Of a stretch of 64,000 bases of DNA, positions 27,192 through 38,151 are shown piece by piece. Positions within the stretch are counted from its first letter, which is position 1; the number at the start of each line of letters is the position of its first letter. The translations under genes and the position numbers were made by a program. Origin of the DNA: Lutibacter sp. Hel_I_33_5 (lineage in GTDB: Bacteria; Bacteroidota; Bacteroidia; Flavobacteriales; Flavobacteriaceae); assembly GCF_007827455.1 (NCBI RefSeq), contig NZ_VISM01000001.1, positions 744,001 through 808,000 on the forward strand, given 5' to 3'. The notes beneath the pieces were generated by a model. That model made no database searches. It worked only from the letters and a program-made list of their open reading frames with translations, and had not been told where the DNA came from.

Positions 27192-27831
27192 TCATCGCTT
27201 TACATATCAAATATTGAGCTACAATATAAGTTATAATAATTGCAATACTATATATTTCTTTCGCTTCATAAAATCTATGAATAGCAATTAAACTGTCTGA
27301 TACAATAAAAACAAGAGCACCAAGTGATAGCCATAAATTTTCTGTTGATTTTTCTTGACGATAGTTAAGTAATGTAATAGCTCCAAAAGTTGAAATTACT
27401 ATTCCGTAAACTAAAACAGGCAATAACATATTTCCTAAATTTGGATAGACAAGATACATTAGTACACAAAAAATAATCACAAAAGGAAAAGAAGAACTAA
27501 TCATTTTTGCGGTAATTTCTTGTTTTAAAAAGTCTTTAGATATTTTTATATAAATAATATGTCCTACTAAAAAAGAAGCTAATCCAAATGTGAAGAAGTT
27601 AGGTTTATCTAGCAGAAAAACATCACCCCAAAAACAAAAAAACAAGGCAGAAACATACCAAAAATTTGGTTTCTTTACTGATGCTAAATACACCAATACC
27701 AAACTTGTCATTAGTAATGGCTTAAAAATTTGTTCTAATAATGTATTATGCGTTATTACTGCATAAACATCTACAATTACAACAATTAAAAAAAAGATTG
27801 ATGCTAATGTGATTTTACTTTTCTTACTCAT
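27175..27831 (-). CDS. YhhN family protein (lysoplasmalogenase-like)
   Basis: This 218-residue integral membrane protein has seven or eight helices. The motifs FFCFWGDVFLL, GLASFLVGHIIYI and FIVSDSLIAI are characteristic of the YhhN/TMEM86 family. Eukaryotic TMEM86B hydrolyses the vinyl-ether bond of lysoplasmalogens, and some bacterial members have that activity. For this anaerobe-unlike flavobacterium the substrate is uncertain. It lies 20 bp downstream of ligA and overlaps a diverged paralogue. Confidence 0.8.
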   Translation of the reverse strand: MSKKSKITLASIFFLIVVIVDVYAVITHNTLLEQIFKPLLMTSLVLVYLASVKKPNFWYVSALFFCFWGDVFLLDKPNFFTFGLASFLVGHIIYIKISKDFLKQEITAKMISSSFPFVIIFCVLMYLVYPNLGNMLLPVLVYGIVISTFGAITLLNYRQEKSTENLWLSLGALVFIVSDSLIAIHRFYEAKEIYSIAIIITYIVAQYLICKAMIAKNN

Positions 27832-27851
27832 ATGAACTTTCTTTTACGACT

Positions 27852-30427
<2,576 letters not shown>

Positions 30428-30558
30428 GTTCTAAAGTTTGATTGCTAATTTAAGGAAAGTTTTAAAAGTCCTGGCAATGTTTCGATTTCATTTTTTTTAT
30501 GAGTTTATTAATATTTTATATATAATTTCTTTGGTAAATTTACCTAAAATCAAAAAAA

Positions 30559-31887
30559 TTGAATTTCAAAAAAACTATAGCTCAAATTCTAAAAGTATAT
30601 TTCTTTACTTGGGCATTTAGTTTTTTATTATTTGCATATTTCGGTTTTTCTAATAGCTCAAATTTTAGAGAATTAAGTAGCTCTTTTTTTAAATTTACAA
30701 CCTCAAAAAGTGGCGTTATTACTGTTCATATTCTATTTATCATATTTTTTATACTCTTTCTTATTTTGAAATACTTTATTTCAACTTATAAAAAACAAGG
30801 TTTAAAAATCACTTTAAAAAGAGTTGTTTTTCGATTGATTCTACCTATTTCAATTTTAGTTTTTACATTAAAATTTATCCTGTATCAAAACAATAATGAA
30901 GGTTTTAATTATAACTGGAATTCTATTGCAGAAAATAAAACCAATACTTCAAAAAAACGTTTTTTAAACGATTCTAAAATTAGAGGAATGAGCGTTTATA
31001 GAATTGGGAGAAATAGAAAATTAGATCTTTCTGAATTGATAAAAACCAATATAGAATGGGTAGCTGTAATTCCCTATTTTTATCAAGAAACTGAAAAAAC
31101 TATAAAAATAAATACTCCTGATGAAATTGGAGTCTGGTCTAGAAGAGATTCTGCATTAATTAAAGGGATTCAAAAATCTCATGAAAAAGGTTTATTTGTT
31201 ATGCTAAAACCACATCTTTGGATGTCTTCTGGTTGGCGTTCTAATATTAATTTTAAAAATAAAAGCGATTGGGATTCTTGGTTTAAAAATTATAGAATAA
31301 ATATACTTCATTATGCTAAAATGGCTCAAAAAACCAATTCAGAATTGTATTGCATTGGTACAGAATTACGAAGTTCTTTAAAACATCAACCAAAAAAATG
31401 GTTAGCGTTAATTAAAGAAATTAAATCAATGTATTCTGGTAAATTAACATATGCTGCTAATTGGGATGATCCTCATAACTTTTCTGAATTTTGGGAAGAA
31501 ATGGATTATATCGGCATACAAGGATACTATCCTTTAACCGAAAATAGCGAACCAAATTTAGAGGAAATAAAAAATGGATGGGATAAACATATTAAAACTT
31601 TGAAAGCATTATCTAAAAGCTATAATAAACAAATACTTTTTACAGAGGTTGGCTATAGAAATGATTATTCTGCAACAGTAAAACCATGGGAATGGGGAAA
31701 CTCTTTTCAGCAATTAACCAAGAAAAAATCTGATAGAACACAACAACTAGCTTACGAGGCTTTATTTCAAAAACTATGGAAAGAAGATTGGTTTGCTGGT
31801 TTATTTCCGTGGGAATGGAATAGTGGTGATTTTCCGATATATCAAAAACCTTCTCAAAATACGATTACAATTTGGTATCATAAATAA
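30559..31887 (+). CDS. Membrane-anchored GH113-like glycosidase
   Basis: The protein of 442 residues has three hydrophobic helices in its first 110 residues, then a TIM-barrel domain beginning RGMSVYRIGR. Features typical of the GH113 (endo-beta-mannanase-like) family are WVAVIPYFYQ, VMLKPHLWM, E269 in YCIGTELRSS as acid/base, YIGIQGYYPL, and E363 in LFTEVGYRND as nucleophile. The final segment contains GLFPWEWN. GH113 enzymes act on beta-mannans, although flavobacterial members of this kind are common and uncharacterised. The three-helix N-terminal anchor replaces the usual signal peptide. The start is a TTG at 30559. It converges on the giant repeat protein across a 58-bp palindrome. Confidence 0.78.
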   Translation: MNFKKTIAQILKVYFFTWAFSFLLFAYFGFSNSSNFRELSSSFFKFTTSKSGVITVHILFIIFFILFLILKYFISTYKKQGLKITLKRVVFRLILPISILVFTLKFILYQNNNEGFNYNWNSIAENKTNTSKKRFLNDSKIRGMSVYRIGRNRKLDLSELIKTNIEWVAVIPYFYQETEKTIKINTPDEIGVWSRRDSALIKGIQKSHEKGLFVMLKPHLWMSSGWRSNINFKNKSDWDSWFKNYRINILHYAKMAQKTNSELYCIGTELRSSLKHQPKKWLALIKEIKSMYSGKLTYAANWDDPHNFSEFWEEMDYIGIQGYYPLTENSEPNLEEIKNGWDKHIKTLKALSKSYNKQILFTEVGYRNDYSATVKPWEWGNSFQQLTKKKSDRTQQLAYEALFQKLWKEDWFAGLFPWEWNSGDFPIYQKPSQNTITIWYHK

Positions 31888-31944
31888 TGTTTAAAAAGAA
31901 AACCCGAAACAAATTAATTTGTTTCGGGTTTTCTTTTTAAACAT
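31887..31944. terminator. Bidirectional terminator, 58-bp perfect palindrome
   Basis: The sequence from 31887 to 31944 is a perfect palindrome. The core AAAACCCGAAAC pairs with GTTTCGGGTTTT and is flanked by A- and T-runs. It separates the convergent GH113-like gene and the giant repeat protein and starts on the last base of the GH113 stop codon. Confidence 0.9.
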
Positions 31945-31979
31945 GTTACAATTACTTAATCAAAAATAGCTAAGTTTTT

Positions 31980-34900
31980 TTACTGTTTTATAAATTTCTT
32001 TATAATCTGATTTCCTTGACTTAATATCCTAACAAAATATACACCGTTACTTAATTTAGACGTATTAATTGATTGATTTGAAGAATATTCGTTTTCTTTT
32101 AAAATAAGCTTCCCATTCAAATCAAATATCTTTACATCAACTTGACTTAAGTTTTGCAAATCTATTTTTAAAAAGTTATTAATTGGATTTGGATACACAA
32201 ATATATTTTTTAATTCTTTAATTTCATTAATGCTTAAAGCTTGTATTGTTAAAACCTGAGTCACATCTGTTGCAGCTTCATAATTATTATTTCCAGCTTG
32301 AGAAGCTGTAATTGTTGTTGTTCCAGCACTTAACACCGTTAGTGTAACTCCAGAAACTGTTGCAATTGAAGAATCAGAACTTGAATATGAAATTTCTAAC
32401 TCAGAAGATGACGTTCCTGTTAAATCAAAAACATCTTCATTTGTATGCGTTAATGGTCCAAAAGTAATTGTTTGTGATGCTTTTGTAATACTAAAATCTT
32501 TAGCTACAAAACTTACAGTATAATTTGCGTCTGCTGCAGCGGATGGTGTAATTGCATAGGCACCAACATCTTCTCCCGTTGCTCTAGTAATACTTACTCC
32601 AGTATCTAAACTTGCTTCGGTATCTGAATTTACAAATCCTGTGATGGTATACCCTAAGGTTGGGTCTGTTGCTCCATATACTTTTGTTTGACCTGTGTTT
32701 GCTGTAACTGTTAAGGCTGCTTTACTAATACTAAAATCTTTAGTTACAAAACTTACAGTATAATTTACGTCTGCTGCTCCGGAAGGTGTAATTGCATAAG
32801 TACCAACATCTTCTCCCGTTGCTCTAGCAATACTTACTCCGGTATCTAAACTTGCTTCGGTATCTGAATTTACAAATCCTGTGATGGTATACCCTAAGGT
32901 TGGATCGCTTGAACCGTACACTTTTGTTTGACCTGTGTTTGCTGTAACTGTTAAGGCAGCTTTACTAATACTAAAATCTTTAGCTTCAAAACTTACATTA
33001 TAATTTACGTCTGCTGCTGCGGAAGGTGTAATTGCATAGGTACCAACATCTTCTCCCGTTGCTCTAGCAATACTTACTCCGGTATCTAAACTTGCTTCGG
33101 TATCTGAATTTACAAAACCTGTGATGGTATACACTAAGGTTGGATCGCTTGCCCCGTACACTTTTGTTTGACCTGTTTTTGCTGTAACTGTTAACCCTGC
33201 TTTACTAATACTAAAATCTTTAGCTTCAAAACTTACAGTATAATTTGCATCGGCTGCGGCGGAAGGTGTAATTGCATAGGTACCAACATCTTCTCCTGTT
33301 GCTCTAGCAATACTTACTCCAGTATCTAAACTTGCTTCGGTATCTGAATTTACAAAACCAGCTATAGTATATGTTAAGGTTGGATCGCTTGCTCCGTACA
33401 CTTTTGTTTGACCTGTATTTGCTGTAACTGTTAAGGCAGCTTTACTAATACTAAAATCATTAGCTACAAAACTTACAGTATAATTTGCATCGGCTGCTGC
33501 GGAGGGTTTAATTGCATAAGTGCCAACATCTTCTCCCGTTGCTCTAGCAATACTTACTCCGGTATCTAAACTTGCTTCGGTATCTGAATTTACAAATCCT
33601 GTAATGGTATACCCTAAGGTTGGATCGCTTGCTCCGTACACTTTTGTTTGACCTGTGTTTGCTGTAACTGTTAAGGCAGCTTTACTAATACTAAAATCTT
33701 TAGCTTCAAAACTTACAGTATAATTTGCATCGGCTGCTGCGGAAGGTGTAATTGCATAAGTACCAACATCTTCTCCCGTTGCTCTAGCAATACTTACTCC
33801 GGTATCTAAACTTGCTTCGGTATCTGAATTTACAAATCCTGTGATGGTATACCCTAAGGTTGGATCGCTTGCCCCGTATACTTTTGTTTGACCTGTATTT
33901 GCTGTAACTGTTAAGGCTGCTTTACTAATACTAAAATCTTTAGCTTCAAAACTTACAGTATAATTTGCATCGGCTGCTGCGGATGGTGTAATTGCATAAG
34001 TACCAACATCTTCTCCCGTTGCTCTAGCAATACTTACTCCGGTATCTAAACTTGCTTCGGTATCTGAATTTACAAATCCTGTGATGGTATACCCTAAGGT
34101 TGGATCGCTTGAACCGTACACTTTTGTTTGACCTGTGTTTGCTGTAACTGTTAAGGCAGCTTTACTAATACTAAAATCTTTAGCTTCAAAACTTACATTA
34201 TAATTTGCATCGGCTGCTACGGAAGGTATAATTGCATAGGTACCAACATCTTCTCCCGTTGCTCTAGCAATACTTACTCCGGTATCTAAACTTGCTTCGG
34301 TATCTGAATTTACAAAACCTGTGATGGTATACACTAAGGTTGGATCGCTTGCCCCGTACACTTTTGTTTGACCTGTTTTTGCTGTAACTGTTAACCCTGC
34401 TTTACTAATACTAAAATCTTTAGCTTCAAAACTTACAGTATAATTTGCATCGGCTGCTGCGGAAGGTGTAATTGCATAGGTACCAACATCTTCTCCCGTT
34501 GCTCTAGCAATACTTACTCCGGTATCTAAACTTGCTTCGGTATCTGAATTTACAAATCCTGTGATGGTATACCCTAAGGTTGGATCGCTTGCCCCGTACA
34601 CTTTTGTTTGACCTGTATTTGCTGTAACTGTTAAGGCTGCTTTACTAATACTAAAATCTTTAGCTTCAAAACTTACAGTATAATTTGCATCGGCTGCTGC
34701 GGAGGGTGTAATTGCATAAGTACCAACATCTTCTCCCGTTGCTCTAGCAATACTTACTCCGGTATCTAAACTTGCTTCGGTATCTGAATTTACAAAACCA
34801 GCTATAGTATATGTTAAGGTTGGGTCGCTTGCCCCATACACTTTTGTTTGACCTGTATTTGCTGTAACTGTTAAGGCTGCTTTATTTATCGTTAAAGTAA

Positions 34901-37868
34901 TCTCTTTTTCTGTTTGCAAATAATTTGCATCTGTTACTTGCGTTGCTTTTATTTTTACGGTACCCGGATTACCCAATGTAAGAGTAGCATTGTTAGTACC
35001 AGATAACGTAGCGGTACCCGTACCACCAGCAACAATACTATAACTAATAGTACCTGATGCATTCGATGTTGCGCCTAAAGTAACTGCTGTATCTCCATAA
35101 TTTTTAGTGAAATCTGAAAAAGTAATGGTTGAGGCAACTTTTAATTCTGTAGCAAAATTATAAGTTGTTTTATCGGTAATTCCTGCAAAACTATTACCCG
35201 AAATGTCTTTTATTGCTGTAGCTGCAATTTGTATATAATACGTTTTATTTTTTTCTAAATCTGTTGTTGGATTAATGGTTACTGCCTTACCAGAAACGCT
35301 AACTTTAGTGCTAGTTACATCTATAGTTTCAAAAACACTATCATCTGCTGTATTGTAGATAACAATAGTGCCTGTACCTATAGCAATATCTTCATTAAAA
35401 GTTACAACAAAATTATTGGTAACATCTACTCCAGTAGCATTATCTGCAGCACTTAACGTTGTTATTGTTGGTGGCACATTTTCAAAAGAATATAATTCTC
35501 TACCATTAACGCCATCTGTTGCTGTAAAGTAAATTTTACCATTAAACAACGTAAATTCTTCGGGTTCCGAAGACTTACTACTACCTTTATAAATATCATG
35601 CACTAATTTAGTTCCTGCTTGGGTACCATCAAACATCCATAACTCATAACCCGCAATACCAACTTCTGAATCTCCAGAAAAATAGAGTATATTATTATAT
35701 ACTATTAGTGCATCTACATCCGTAATTAGGTCTCCATTATTATCTATCAAATATTCACCTCCTACGGGGTTATCATTATATTCATAAAAATAATCATCAT
35801 CATCATCATTTTCTTCAATAATATAAAGTTTGTTATCATACACCGTTAAATAACGAGGTTGTGAAACAGGTATACCTACAGGTTTGGTTCCAATCACGGT
35901 ACCATCAGACTCCCATAATACTTCTCCTTGTGTACCATTATCTGCAGAAAAATAAAGCTTATTATTATACACCGTTAAATAACTAGGAGATGAACTACCC
36001 CCTGAATTAGTATTAATATCCTTCACTAATTTGGTTCCACCAACGGTACCATCAGACTCCCATAATTCTACTCCTTTTGTACCATTATCTGCAGAAAAAT
36101 AAAGCTTATTATTATACACCGTTAAATGACTAGGGGATGAACTAGCAAAACAAATAGGATTAATATCCATCACTAATTTAGTTCCATCAACGGTACCATC
36201 AGATTCCCATAATTCTACTCCATTTGTGCCTTCATCTGCAGAAAAATAAAGCTTATTATTATATACCGTTAAATGACTAGGGGATGAGCTACCACCTGAA
36301 TTAGTATTAATATCCTTCACTAATTTAGTTCCACCAACGGTACCATCAGATTCCCATAATTCTACTCCATTTGTGCCTTCATCTGCAGAAAAATAAAGCT
36401 TATTATTATATACCGTTAAATGACTAGGGGATGAACTAGCACCTGAATTAGGATTAATGTTCTTTAATAATTTAGTTCCACCAACGCTACCATCAGATTC
36501 CCATAATTCTACTCCATTTGTACCGTCATCTGCAGAAAAATAGAGTTTATTATTATATACTGTTAAATTTTTTGGTGATGATTGACTATTTTTTTTAAAA
36601 AAATCATCAACTAGTTTGGTTCCATCACTTGTACCATCAGACTCCCATAATTCTACACCAAATTTACCGTCATTTGCAGAAAAATAGAGTTTATTATTAT
36701 ACACTGTTAAATGACTAGGAGATGAACTTCCTATTCCACTAATATCTTTTACTAATTGAGGTTCTGTTGCTGAACTATCAAACTCCCATAATTCTACTCC
36801 ATTTGTACCATCATCTGCAGAAAAATAGAGTTTATTATTATACACCGTTAACTCCTTTGGAGATGAACTTCCTATTCCACTAATATCTTTTACTAATTGA
36901 GGTTCTGTTGCTGTACTATCAAACTCCCATAATTCTACTCCATTTGTACCATCATCTGCAGAAAAATAGAGTTTATTATTATATACTGTTAAATGACTAG
37001 GAGATGAACTTCCTATACTACTAATATCTTTTACTAATTGAGGTTCTGTTGCTGTACTATCAAACTCCCATAATTCTACACCATTTGTACCATCATCTGC
37101 AGAAAAATAAAGTTTATTACTATATACTTTTAAATGACTAGGAGATGAACTTCCTATACTACTAATATCTTTTACTAATTGAGGTTCTGTTGCTGTACTA
37201 TCAAACACCCATAATTCTTCTCCTTGGGTACCATTATCTGCAGAAAAATAGAGTTTGTTATTATAGACTGTTAAATGACTAGGAGATGAACTATTTATAC
37301 CTACATTAATATCCTTAACTAATTTAGTTCCATCAACGGTACCATCAGATTCCCATAATTCTACTCCATTTGTACCATCATCTGCAGAAAAATAGAGTTT
37401 GTTATTATAGACCGTTAAATGACTAGGGGATGATGATACTGAACCACGCCCAGTATTAGGGTTAATGTTCTTGACCATTTTGGTTCCTGCTTCTGTACCA
37501 TCTGACTCCCATAATTCTATTCCATATGTTCTAGAAATATCTCCAGCAAAATAGAGTTTGTTATTATAGACCGTAAAATTTTTAATCGGAAGCCCTCTTA
37601 CACGAGAAACATTCGTTATTATTTTGGTACCTGCTATAGTACCATCAGATTCCCATAACTTATATATATTTGAATCATCTATTGCAGAAAAATACAATTT
37701 ATTATTAAAAACTGTTAGGCCAGTTGGATTAAAGCTAGCTGTTGAAATAGGAATGCTATTTATATCTTTAACTAGTTGTGCTTCTTGGCTGTACATTGAA
37801 AAAGAGATAAGCATAAAAGTGAGTATAAAAATTACTTTTATGCTAGATATTTTAGATTTAACTATCAT
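31980..37868 (-). CDS. Giant T9SS-secreted repeat protein (ELWxxDGT and MBG repeats)
   Basis: The protein has 1962 residues from the ATG at 37868, followed by a normal signal peptide (ends SMYSQ). An ATG 14 codons upstream would give an improbable N-terminus. Part 1 (to about residue 800) has about 15 repeats of roughly 44 residues with the core YNNKLYFSADDGTNGVELW; these are ELWxxDGT-type repeats that probably form beta-propellers. Next come a Big_5-like Ig domain (PPTITTLSAADNATGVDV) and an Ig-like segment. Ten nearly identical 80-residue MBG repeats follow (TGQTKVYGASDPTL), then a Big_2-like domain. It ends in a type A T9SS sorting domain (VYPNPINNFLKI...KKFIKQ). It is probably a surface adhesin or stalk protein. 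The ligand is unknown. Confidence 0.88.
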   Translation of the reverse strand: MIVKSKISSIKVIFILTFMLISFSMYSQEAQLVKDINSIPISTASFNPTGLTVFNNKLYFSAIDDSNIYKLWESDGTIAGTKIITNVSRVRGLPIKNFTVYNNKLYFAGDISRTYGIELWESDGTEAGTKMVKNINPNTGRGSVSSSPSHLTVYNNKLYFSADDGTNGVELWESDGTVDGTKLVKDINVGINSSSPSHLTVYNNKLYFSADNGTQGEELWVFDSTATEPQLVKDISSIGSSSPSHLKVYSNKLYFSADDGTNGVELWEFDSTATEPQLVKDISSIGSSSPSHLTVYNNKLYFSADDGTNGVELWEFDSTATEPQLVKDISGIGSSSPKELTVYNNKLYFSADDGTNGVELWEFDSSATEPQLVKDISGIGSSSPSHLTVYNNKLYFSANDGKFGVELWESDGTSDGTKLVDDFFKKNSQSSPKNLTVYNNKLYFSADDGTNGVELWESDGSVGGTKLLKNINPNSGASSSPSHLTVYNNKLYFSADEGTNGVELWESDGTVGGTKLVKDINTNSGGSSSPSHLTVYNNKLYFSADEGTNGVELWESDGTVDGTKLVMDINPICFASSSPSHLTVYNNKLYFSADNGTKGVELWESDGTVGGTKLVKDINTNSGGSSSPSYLTVYNNKLYFSADNGTQGEVLWESDGTVIGTKPVGIPVSQPRYLTVYDNKLYIIEENDDDDDYFYEYNDNPVGGEYLIDNNGDLITDVDALIVYNNILYFSGDSEVGIAGYELWMFDGTQAGTKLVHDIYKGSSKSSEPEEFTLFNGKIYFTATDGVNGRELYSFENVPPTITTLSAADNATGVDVTNNFVVTFNEDIAIGTGTIVIYNTADDSVFETIDVTSTKVSVSGKAVTINPTTDLEKNKTYYIQIAATAIKDISGNSFAGITDKTTYNFATELKVASTITFSDFTKNYGDTAVTLGATSNASGTISYSIVAGGTGTATLSGTNNATLTLGNPGTVKIKATQVTDANYLQTEKEITLTINKAALTVTANTGQTKVYGASDPTLTYTIAGFVNSDTEASLDTGVSIARATGEDVGTYAITPSAAADANYTVSFEAKDFSISKAALTVTANTGQTKVYGASDPTLGYTITGFVNSDTEASLDTGVSIARATGEDVGTYAITPSAAADANYTVSFEAKDFSISKAGLTVTAKTGQTKVYGASDPTLVYTITGFVNSDTEASLDTGVSIARATGEDVGTYAIIPSVAADANYNVSFEAKDFSISKAALTVTANTGQTKVYGSSDPTLGYTITGFVNSDTEASLDTGVSIARATGEDVGTYAITPSAAADANYTVSFEAKDFSISKAALTVTANTGQTKVYGASDPTLGYTITGFVNSDTEASLDTGVSIARATGEDVGTYAITPSAAADANYTVSFEAKDFSISKAALTVTANTGQTKVYGASDPTLGYTITGFVNSDTEASLDTGVSIARATGEDVGTYAIKPSAAADANYTVSFVANDFSISKAALTVTANTGQTKVYGASDPTLTYTIAGFVNSDTEASLDTGVSIARATGEDVGTYAITPSAAADANYTVSFEAKDFSISKAGLTVTAKTGQTKVYGASDPTLVYTITGFVNSDTEASLDTGVSIARATGEDVGTYAITPSAAADVNYNVSFEAKDFSISKAALTVTANTGQTKVYGSSDPTLGYTITGFVNSDTEASLDTGVSIARATGEDVGTYAITPSGAADVNYTVSFVTKDFSISKAALTVTANTGQTKVYGATDPTLGYTITGFVNSDTEASLDTGVSITRATGEDVGAYAITPSAAADANYTVSFVAKDFSITKASQTITFGPLTHTNEDVFDLTGTSSSELEISYSSSDSSIATVSGVTLTVLSAGTTTITASQAGNNNYEAATDVTQVLTIQALSINEIKELKNIFVYPNPINNFLKIDLQNLSQVDVKIFDLNGKLILKENEYSSNQSINTSKLSNGVYFVRILSQGNQIIKKFIKQ
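32486..34885 (-). repeat. Ten 240-bp tandem MBG-domain repeats
   Basis: The period is exactly 240 bp (80 codons), with ten copies. Their TGQTKVYG segments are encoded near 32680, 32920, 33160 and so on up to 34840. Copies differ at a few positions, and variants recur. The VYTITGF variant with AKTGQ occurs at 33121 and 34321, and the SSDPT variant at 32881 and 34081. Both pairs are 1200 bp apart. Confidence 0.95.
35490..37800 (-). repeat. About fifteen 120-140-bp ELWxxDGT repeats
   Basis: The repeats encode LTVYNNKLYFSA-type strands followed by GVELWESDGT. There are two subtypes, one with DGTVGGTKLVKDIN and one with DSTATEPQLVKDIS (four consecutive copies, about 36740-37250). DNA identity between neighbours is high. 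One copy (near 35790) is degenerate, with an acidic DDDDD stretch. Confidence 0.9.
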
Positions 37869-37924
37869 GATGATTTTTTTAGATGGCACTAAAATCAGAA
37901 TTTTATACACATGTATTTATTTTT

Positions 37925-37974
37925 TGTACACCAAACAAGTAAAAAATGTACACCAAACCGCCTTTTCTGTACAC
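37925..37974 (-). promoter_or_regulatory. Triple GTGTACA direct repeat upstream of the giant protein
   Basis: On the minus strand GTTTGGTGTACA occurs twice, and TTTTGTGTACA once. The TGTACAC cores start at 37925, 37947 and 37968, so the spacing is 22 and 21 bp, two helical turns. They lie about 57-105 bp upstream of the start codon. Direct repeats at 21-22 bp spacing are what LytTR-type regulators bind, but the regulator here is unknown. Confidence 0.55.
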
Positions 37975-38151
37975 AAAAAAATTCTATAGATACTCAAATC
38001 TTTATCTTTTAAAGTTTATTTTGTAAAATAAACATCGTTTTAATATAACAATCGACATTATCTAGTAGAACGAAGAAATTTGTTTAAAATATTTGGATTG
38101 TTACTGTTTAAAAAGACAAACTTTGTAATGAAAGTTAAAAAAGATCTCTAA

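Noticed and set aside
32486..34885. Possible CRISPR or satellite from the 240-bp period
   Set aside because: The repeats are in frame and encode MBG domains of one protein; there are no spacers.
37869..38151. Small gene between the giant protein and GH81
   Set aside because: Only a short frame (37624-37989, plus strand) crosses it; it is antisense to the repeat protein and has no family features. The gap holds the direct repeats and no coding sequence that I can support.
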